A stretch of DNA of 64,000 nucleotides from Parafilimonas terrae. Lineage in GTDB: Bacteria > Bacteroidota > Bacteroidia > Chitinophagales > Chitinophagaceae. The notes beneath the pieces were generated by a model that saw only the letters and a program-made list of their open reading frames with translations, did not search any database and was not told the DNA's origin. Both the position numbers and the translations under genes were made by a program. The stretch is from NCBI RefSeq assembly GCF_900115755.1, contig NZ_FOXQ01000017.1:1-64000 (forward strand), read 5' to 3'. Positions 58,803-64,000 of this stretch are shown here, piece by piece; the stretch's first letter is position 1; every line of letters begins with the position of its first letter.

Positions 58803-59225
58803 TCAACTAACCTCCGGTTCAATAAATATGCGCATTTCACACTGCGCAATTAATTCTTCTTTCAATACAATTTTTCCGCTTATCAATTGCATATTCATTA
58901 CATGGCCTGTGGTTACAATTTCTGTTATGAATTCACTATTTATTGCCGGCAAAGAAAATACTTCAAAGTTTTTAACCGCAGCAATATAACCTAACGGAGC
59001 AGGCTTACCTTGCTTCAAGGCGTTATAGCCTGCACCTACAGCTGCTGTTTGAGCAATGTTTTCAAGCAGCCCGGCCTCCGCCAAAAAACCGTCTTCATTA
59101 AACACATTATCAGCCTTTGCTTTGAACGAAGTACGTGCGGTTGTATCGTCAACATATAATAAAGCGTCAATCATCACAAACGGAGCACGTTGCGGAATAA
59201 ATGGTAATATATCTTTCGTAATCAT
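58803..59225 (-). CDS. Hotdog 3-hydroxyacyl-ACP dehydratase-like protein
   Basis: The 140-residue protein has the pattern FIPQRAPFVMIDALLYVDD and NEDGFLAEAGLLENIAQTAA, as in FabZ/FabA-like and aryl-polyene dehydratases. The Asn-Glu and Glu-Asn residues could take the active-site role. It would form the double bonds of the polyene. A second, unrelated hotdog protein lies at 54159, so dehydration may be shared. It is 64 bases downstream of the ligase-like gene. Confidence 0.85.
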   Translation of the reverse strand: MITKDILPFIPQRAPFVMIDALLYVDDTTARTSFKAKADNVFNEDGFLAEAGLLENIAQTAAVGAGYNALKQGKPAPLGYIAAVKNFEVFSLPAINSEFITEIVTTGHVMNMQLISGKIVLKEELIAQCEMRIFIEPEVS

Positions 59226-59289
59226 TATTACAGGTTATCATGCACAAAACGCATAGAAAATCATTCAATACGAATATAAACAGTGATTT

Positions 59290-60591
59290 TTATTTGCGCT
59301 TATCTATAAATTTAACCGGCTTGCGGCTGGCTTCGCTGAACTGTATCTTCTTAATAGCATCTTCAGAAACATAATGCACAAAAGGGCTAACGCGAAGTTT
59401 AGCCTGTATGTATGAACGTATCCTGTGATCGTTTTCCGCACTTTCATCTGCCGCATGAATATAAAGCAACACTTCATCCAAACCAACATCATTGGTTGAA
59501 ACCTCCACCACATAATCACGCACTTCATTTATTTCATTCAGCAAATCAAATAAAGCTGCAGGATATAATGTTGTGCCTTTAAACTTTATCATTTGTTTTT
59601 TGCGGCCCAGCAGTGGCGATAACCGCAATGTATTTCTGCCGCAGGCACATGGCTCATCAAAATACATGCATACATCGCCTGTTTTATAACGCAGCAATGG
59701 CATGCCTTCCACGCCAAGCGTTGTTATAGTTACTTCACCTTCTGTATTTGCGGGCACGGGCATATTGTTTTCATCCAGCAGTTCTACAATTATTAATTCA
59801 GGTTGAAGGTGGCCGCCTTTACCGGCGCTGCATTCTGTAAATGCTGTTTGCATTTCAGTAGAAGCATAGGTTGAATACAATTGTATTTTCCATGCTTCTG
59901 TAATTTTTCTGCCAAGAATGTTAAGTGAACAATCTGCATTCCGAATGCTTTCACCAATACAAACCGCTTTTTTTACAGAGGTGTTGTTGATGTCAATATC
60001 ATGTTGTTCCGCATACTGAATAAGTTTAAGTATGAATGATGGAACCGCAACAATTATTGTTGGTTTATACCGCGTAATGCTCTCCCATTGCAAAGCAGGA
60101 ATACCAGGCCCGACACGAACAATTTTACCACCCATTTTGCGAATACCGGAATAGTAGGCAATACCTGCCATAAACTGCCGGTCGAGCGTAAGCATAAGTT
60201 GGTAAACATCTTCGGCTGAACCATCTGCCGTTATAAAAGAGTTGTATTCATTACAGGCCAATCGTTGTAAATCATTTTCTGTAAGCGCTATTGAAACCGG
60301 GCTTCCCAAAGTGCCCGAAGTGGCAGTGTATTCAATGATTGCATGCTTATCAACACATAAAAAATCTGCGTTATTCTTTTGCAGGTCGTCTTTTGTGGTT
60401 ATTGGAAGTTTGGTTAAATCTTCCAGTGTTTTTACAGCATTTACATCAATTGCATGTTGCAGAAAAAGCTTTTTGTAAAAAGGTGAATTAGCGTTTAAAT
60501 ATTGTAATAACGCCTGCAGCTTTCTTTCCTGCAATTTTTTTATTTCATCTTTTGGCTTATGCGATACCGGGGTTTCATTCATATTATTCAC
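59290..60591 (-). CDS. Phenylacetate-CoA ligase-like AMP-forming enzyme
   Basis: The 433-residue protein belongs to the PaaK/coenzyme F390 synthetase-like group. The ATP motif is EYTATSGTLGSPVSI, and PLLRYKTGDVCMYFDEPCAC carries the conserved Cys-rich loop. RKKQMIKFKGTTLYPAALFD follows. In flexirubin clusters such an enzyme activates the aromatic starter acid made by the ammonia-lyase. It is the first gene of the right arm; TTG and GTG codons upstream are not needed. Confidence 0.88.
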   Translation of the reverse strand: MNNMNETPVSHKPKDEIKKLQERKLQALLQYLNANSPFYKKLFLQHAIDVNAVKTLEDLTKLPITTKDDLQKNNADFLCVDKHAIIEYTATSGTLGSPVSIALTENDLQRLACNEYNSFITADGSAEDVYQLMLTLDRQFMAGIAYYSGIRKMGGKIVRVGPGIPALQWESITRYKPTIIVAVPSFILKLIQYAEQHDIDINNTSVKKAVCIGESIRNADCSLNILGRKITEAWKIQLYSTYASTEMQTAFTECSAGKGGHLQPELIIVELLDENNMPVPANTEGEVTITTLGVEGMPLLRYKTGDVCMYFDEPCACGRNTLRLSPLLGRKKQMIKFKGTTLYPAALFDLLNEINEVRDYVVEVSTNDVGLDEVLLYIHAADESAENDHRIRSYIQAKLRVSPFVHYVSEDAIKKIQFSEASRKPVKFIDKRK

Positions 60592-60722
60592 TATAACTCA
60601 AGCTGGCGTTGCAAGCTCTATAACGTAACAGCAACAAAGAAACCAAAATTTTAATCTATTGCCAAAGCGGTAAAATTCAATACATTTAAAACTGCTTCGT
60701 GTTTTACAAAGCATATTATTTC

Positions 60723-61646
60723 ATGAAATATTATTTGTACTGTTTTATTTCCTTCTTTATAACTACTGCATGCTCCGGCCAAAACACACCTGTTTTATAT
60801 AAAGACATATCATTTAATAAAGTGAATATTCAAAAAAATATTGTTTATTCTTTTGCTGACAGCATTAAAGAAAAATACAGGTGTTTGGATTTTTATCAGC
60901 CTGCAACAAATTCAGCACTGCAAAAAAGCCCTTTAATTATTTGGATGCATGGCGGCGGCTTTAAATTCGGAACAAAGAATGCTGCTGAAATAAAACTATG
61001 GGGCGATGAATTTGCCAAACGTGGTTATGCATTTGCCGCCATTAATTACAGGCTGAGTAAAAAAAATCCATTATTTAAATTCAAAGACCTGGTAGAAGCT
61101 TGTTACGATAATGTTGAAGATGTAAACAATGCAATTACATTCTTTAAAGCCAATGCATCAAGATTTAATATTGATACCGGTAAAATAATTCTTGGCGGTA
61201 ATTCGGCAGGCGCTGTCATAGCGTTACAAACAGTGTATAGTAATTCCGCAGATATTAAATACATTCTTGACAGCAATAAAACTGTTGCCAATACAAATAA
61301 TAACTACAATACACAAAAAGTAGCTGCCATCATAAATTTTTGGGGAGCTTTATTTAATAAAGATTGGCTTCTCCGGGCAAAGGTTCCCATTGTAAGTGTT
61401 CATGGCTCAAAAGATAGAATTGTACCTGTTAATAATAAAGGTGTAGTATTTTTTGGCAGCCAGTCAATACACGAAAAAGCTGATTCTTTGCATATACCAA
61501 ACAGCATTAAGGTTTATGAAGGTTATGCGCACGAATTGCATAAACATTTTAACCCACTGGTTTATCCCCGGAAAGTAAAACAAAGGCATAAAGAAGCAGC
61601 CCAGTTTGCTTGTGATTTCTTATATAATTTTTTTAAGGGAGAATAA
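60723..61646 (+). CDS. Alpha/beta-hydrolase esterase, lipoprotein
   Basis: The 307-residue product has a signal peptide with lipobox ITTAC (Cys17). The hydrolase fold shows the oxyanion motif HGGGF (76-80) and the nucleophile elbow GGNSAG with Ser161, as in hormone-sensitive-lipase-like carboxylesterases. SVHGSKDRIVPVNNKG and AHELHKH would hold the catalytic Asp and His. I chose ATG 60723; a GTG 24 bases upstream is less likely. The substrate is unknown. Confidence 0.87.
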   Translation: MKYYLYCFISFFITTACSGQNTPVLYKDISFNKVNIQKNIVYSFADSIKEKYRCLDFYQPATNSALQKSPLIIWMHGGGFKFGTKNAAEIKLWGDEFAKRGYAFAAINYRLSKKNPLFKFKDLVEACYDNVEDVNNAITFFKANASRFNIDTGKIILGGNSAGAVIALQTVYSNSADIKYILDSNKTVANTNNNYNTQKVAAIINFWGALFNKDWLLRAKVPIVSVHGSKDRIVPVNNKGVVFFGSQSIHEKADSLHIPNSIKVYEGYAHELHKHFNPLVYPRKVKQRHKEAAQFACDFLYNFFKGE

Positions 61647-61659
61647 TTATGCAAATAAA

Positions 61660-61698
61660 AAAAGCAATACAGCAACTTGCCACTGCTGTATTGCTTTT
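61660..61698. terminator. Bidirectional intrinsic terminator
   Basis: AAAAGCAATACAGCA (61660-61674) and TGCTGTATTGCTTTT (61684-61698) are a perfect 15-bp inverted repeat, ending in A or T runs on both strands. It lies between the convergent esterase and amt genes and serves both. Confidence 0.9.
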
Positions 61699-61732
61699 AG
61701 GGTTAAGCTCTTACGTTGCTAACCCATAAAAT

Positions 61733-63154
61733 TTATTTAATTACCAGGATTTCTTCTGCATCCACCAATACTTCTTCACTGTGGCCGTTACCGTTACCAT
61801 TTGTTGTTTGCACAACAAGACTGCCCTGGAAGTACTTTTCGTTATGCTGGGAAGCATCGAGTCCAAGCATTTCATCTTCGGCACTAACCCGCAAAGGCAA
61901 AATAAAATTGATGAATTTGAATATGGCGAAGGATACGGAAAAACTATACACCACAACAATTGCAAGGGCTTTAACCTGTGTAAAGAAGAAATCTGCGTTG
62001 CCATACAATAAGCCATCTGCACCGGCACTGTTTACTGTTTTGGTAGCAAAAATGCCTGTCATTAACATGCCTACCATGCCGCCAAGTCCATGGCAGGGGA
62101 ACACATCTAACGTATCATCCAGCCTTGTTTTAGCCCTCATCTGCACCGCTATGTTGGAAATAACCGCTGCTATAAACCCGATAAATATGCTTTGGGGAAT
62201 AGCAACGAAACCTGCGGCAGGTGTAATAGCAACGAGACCGACAACAGCACCTACGCAAAATCCAACCACAGAGGGCTTTCTGCCTTTAGCTACATCAAAC
62301 AGCAACCAGGTTAAACCGGCGGCAGCGGCGGCAGTATTGGTAGTAGCAAATGCAGAAACTGCCAGTGAGTTGGCGCCTAATGCAGAACCGGCATTAAAGC
62401 CAAACCATCCAAACCAGAGCAAACCTGTTCCCATTAAAACATAAGGAATATTTGCCGGTGGAATTTCTTTATGTTCTTTACGCACCTGTCTTTGTTTTAA
62501 AACAAGGGCACCGGCAAAGGCAGCGCAACCAGCAGAAATATGCACCACTGTGCCGCCTGCAAAATCCAAAGCACCCATTTTAAAGAGGAAACCTTCGGGG
62601 TTCCATGTCCAGTGAGCGATTGGGGCATATACAAGCAAACTAAAGAGTACAATAAATAATATATAAGAAGTAAAACGAATACGTTCTGCTACTGCACCAA
62701 CCACGAGGCCGGGCGTAATAATAGCAAACATCAACTGGAAGATGGCAAATAAGGTTAGCGGTATTGTTGGTGCAAGCCCCCATGGCGCACCTGAATTCAC
62801 ACCTTCAAAAAACAGGTTTGAAGTGGGATTGCCAATAAAACCGCCAATTGATTTACCAAAACAAAGACCATACTCAACAAAAATCCAGAGAACGGTTACG
62901 ACGCCCGCAGCCACCACGCTTTTAATCATTGTGGAGATTACATTTTTACGATGTACCATACCGCCATAGAAAAAGGCGAGCCCAGGGGTCATTAAAAAAA
63001 CAAGGGCAGTGGCAACAAGCATCCAGGCTATGTCGGCAAAATTATATTTGCTACTGTCAGTAAAATCTACGGCTGAAGGAACAAAAACTGAACCTGCCGC
63101 AATAAGAATTAGAACTGTAAAAGGAGCAATTTCTTTGAAAGTTGGCTTCGGCAT
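61733..63154 (-). CDS. amt: Ammonium transporter Amt
   Basis: The 473-residue channel has about eleven helices with TPGLAFFYGGMVHRKN, GALDFAGGTVVHISAG, and LDVFPCHGLGGMVGMLMTG. These carry the pore histidine and the conserved aromatic and Asp positions of Amt/MEP proteins. The C-terminal tail is polar, with a low-complexity Asn-Gly stretch (TNGNGNGHS). No glnK (PII) gene is adjacent in the window. It would import ammonium at the inner membrane. Confidence 0.95.
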   Translation of the reverse strand: MPKPTFKEIAPFTVLILIAAGSVFVPSAVDFTDSSKYNFADIAWMLVATALVFLMTPGLAFFYGGMVHRKNVISTMIKSVVAAGVVTVLWIFVEYGLCFGKSIGGFIGNPTSNLFFEGVNSGAPWGLAPTIPLTLFAIFQLMFAIITPGLVVGAVAERIRFTSYILFIVLFSLLVYAPIAHWTWNPEGFLFKMGALDFAGGTVVHISAGCAAFAGALVLKQRQVRKEHKEIPPANIPYVLMGTGLLWFGWFGFNAGSALGANSLAVSAFATTNTAAAAAGLTWLLFDVAKGRKPSVVGFCVGAVVGLVAITPAAGFVAIPQSIFIGFIAAVISNIAVQMRAKTRLDDTLDVFPCHGLGGMVGMLMTGIFATKTVNSAGADGLLYGNADFFFTQVKALAIVVVYSFSVSFAIFKFINFILPLRVSAEDEMLGLDASQHNEKYFQGSLVVQTTNGNGNGHSEEVLVDAEEILVIK

Positions 63155-63158
63155 TTGA

Positions 63159-63166
63159 CAAATTTA
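63159..63166 (-). promoter_or_regulatory. Candidate -7 box touching the amt start
   Basis: The minus strand reads TAAATTTG, an exact TAnnTTTG match, ending four bases before the amt ATG. A leaderless or near-leaderless message is implied. No clear -33 element is spaced correctly. Confidence 0.35.
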
Positions 63167-63267
63167 AAATAAAATAATATTTATATTAAATGCAATTTAT
63201 TAAATAATTTATATCATTAACCAAATATTTATTACATTATTTTATTAATAATATGAACAGGCTTATA

Positions 63268-63298
63268 TAAAAAAGGCTAATCCATTTCTGAATTAGCC
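63268..63298 (-). terminator. Terminator of the right-edge Gfo/Idh gene
   Basis: GGCTAAT (63275-63281) and ATTAGCC (63292-63298) form a stem; on the minus strand it is followed by a T-rich run. It is about 27 bases downstream of the stop at 63325. Confidence 0.75.
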
Positions 63299-63324
63299 CT
63301 GTTAGTTGATAAACTGGAATTAAT

Positions 63325-64000
63325 TTATACGCCCAGTGTCCATCCTTGCCTGTAAGTGCGTTTTACAAACTGGTTGGCTTCATCAAAATTTGTAATTTTC
63401 ATATTTGGGCCATCCCAAACTAATTGAATATGGCGGCCGGGGTAATCAATATCATTCCCATTCTTTTTCTGAATATTATAACTTCTAATAGCAAGGTTAC
63501 CCATTAAAACACTTTCTGTAAGCGGGCCTGCCAAATCAAACCGGGAGCTGAGATTGTTGGCGGCATCGCTTCCATAACCGGCAATCGCCGCTTCCACCCA
63601 GGCAGCATAGTGGCCATCATCGCCATTAGGCACACGGGCAATGGTTTGCGGCACCGTTGTTTCCTTTGTTTTGGAGGTTGGCAATAACTGCGGGTTAATA
63701 CCATAAGTGCCTGCCATCATTTTACCTTTTGTTCCATAGAATATAATACCGTTGCCGCCATCTCCCATAGTTTCGTTTGGCTGTAATTCCAAGGGGCGCT
63801 GTGGCTGAATGCCGCCATCCATCCAATGCAGCCTTAAATCCGGTTTGCCGCTGGGCTGTTTAAAAGTTAGAATGATGTGTGAAGATACCGGGCCACTGTC
63901 AGGAAAATAGGCCTGCTGCCAGTTCTCAACATATCTTGTAGAAACACTGCATTCTGCGCCAACCGGGTAATCAAGGTCCAGCACTGCAAAAGCAGGTTGC
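63325..64000 (-). CDS. Gfo/Idh/MocA oxidoreductase, N-terminal part cut by window edge
   Basis: The frame stays open from 63984 to the right edge, so the visible 225 codons are the C-terminal part of a larger gene. LDYPVGAECSVSTRYVENWQ, the segments LRLHWMDGGIQPQ and GGNGIIFYGTKGKMM, and the end NFDEANQFVKRTYRQGW match the substrate-binding domain of Gfo/Idh/MocA proteins, as in many Bacteroidota. The NAD domain and any signal peptide lie beyond the window. The substrate is unknown. Confidence 0.8.
   Translation of the reverse strand, partial: QPAFAVLDLDYPVGAECSVSTRYVENWQQAYFPDSGPVSSHIILTFKQPSGKPDLRLHWMDGGIQPQRPLELQPNETMGDGGNGIIFYGTKGKMMAGTYGINPQLLPTSKTKETTVPQTIARVPNGDDGHYAAWVEAAIAGYGSDAANNLSSRFDLAGPLTESVLMGNLAIRSYNIQKKNGNDIDYPGRHIQLVWDGPNMKITNFDEANQFVKRTYRQGWTLGV

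Noticed and set aside
1-64000. tRNA genes, insertion sequences and prophage genes
   Set aside because: No cloverleaf-like text, transposase or phage protein was recognised on reading; a dedicated search could still find a short one.

Overview
The window reads as chromosomal DNA of a Bacteroidota bacterium, most likely Chitinophagaceae or a close relative. This is inferred from gene content (flexirubin/aryl-polyene type fatty-acid cluster, BshB1, CcmE plus fused CcmF/CcsA, DUF4294, a Crp/Fnr protein of the short Bacteroidota type, a YCII/ECF-sigma pair), from TAnnTTTG-type -7 promoter boxes, from lipoproteins with short lipoboxes, and from intergenic spacers filled with short dispersed repeats. 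No plasmid, phage or insertion-sequence gene was seen, and no tRNA or CRISPR was recognised.

Layout. 0-5 kb: an AT-rich partial ORF cut by the left edge, followed by an attC-like imperfect palindrome, a lipoprotein, a 49-residue membrane protein, an APC amino-acid permease, a possible small RNA and an Sfp-type phosphopantetheinyl transferase. 5-19.7 kb: a TPR protein, a deoxyhypusine-synthase-like protein, the elongasome pair mrdA-rodA, YigZ, a phytoene-dehydrogenase-like oxidoreductase, a lipase-maturation-factor-like protein, a decayed VOC gene, a PaaI-like thioesterase, a Kef-type antiporter and lipoproteins. 19.8-30.3 kb: a Gfo/Idh/MocA oxidoreductase, an isoaspartyl peptidase, and a signalling block of two paralogous histidine kinases, a receiver protein, a receiver-adenylate cyclase and an HD-YitT fusion. 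30.4-30.8 kb: the RNase P RNA gene on the minus strand. 30.9-38 kb: LpxH-like hydrolase, 3-hydroxyacyl-CoA dehydrogenase, MerR regulator, thioredoxin-like protein, DUF4294, and cytochrome c maturation (CcmF/CcsA and a cysteine-type CcmE). 38.16-38.58 kb: a non-coding array with an exact 21-bp period. 38.6-43.8 kb: glycan-related genes (GH109-like, a GH35 remnant, GH29), BshB1 and a zinc-cysteine-less sirtuin. 43.8-60.6 kb: an aryl-polyene/flexirubin-type cluster in two minus-strand arms separated by about 5.3 kb of unrelated genes (lipoprotein, DinB, Crp/Fnr, DUF899, small membrane protein, YCII, ECF sigma). 60.7-64 kb: a secreted esterase, an Amt ammonium transporter and a second Gfo/Idh/MocA protein cut by the right edge.

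How the genes work together. The two arms supply an ammonia-lyase, a CoA-ligase-like enzyme, three active-looking ketosynthases, two ketosynthase-like proteins lacking catalytic residues, a ketoreductase, two hotdog dehydratases, an ACP and an acyltransferase. This is the chain-building part of an aryl-polyene/flexirubin pathway. The DarA/DarB resorcinol-forming enzymes and export genes are not in the window. The PPTase at 4.1 kb is a plausible activator of the ACP. The signalling block probably couples membrane or cytoplasmic stimuli to cAMP synthesis.

The most unusual features are the exact 21-bp array, the HD-YitT/cyclase signalling block, a repeat copy lying in frame inside the PPTase gene, the internally deleted GH35 gene that keeps its signal peptide and C-terminus, and a repeat-like insertion in a variable helix of RNase P RNA.
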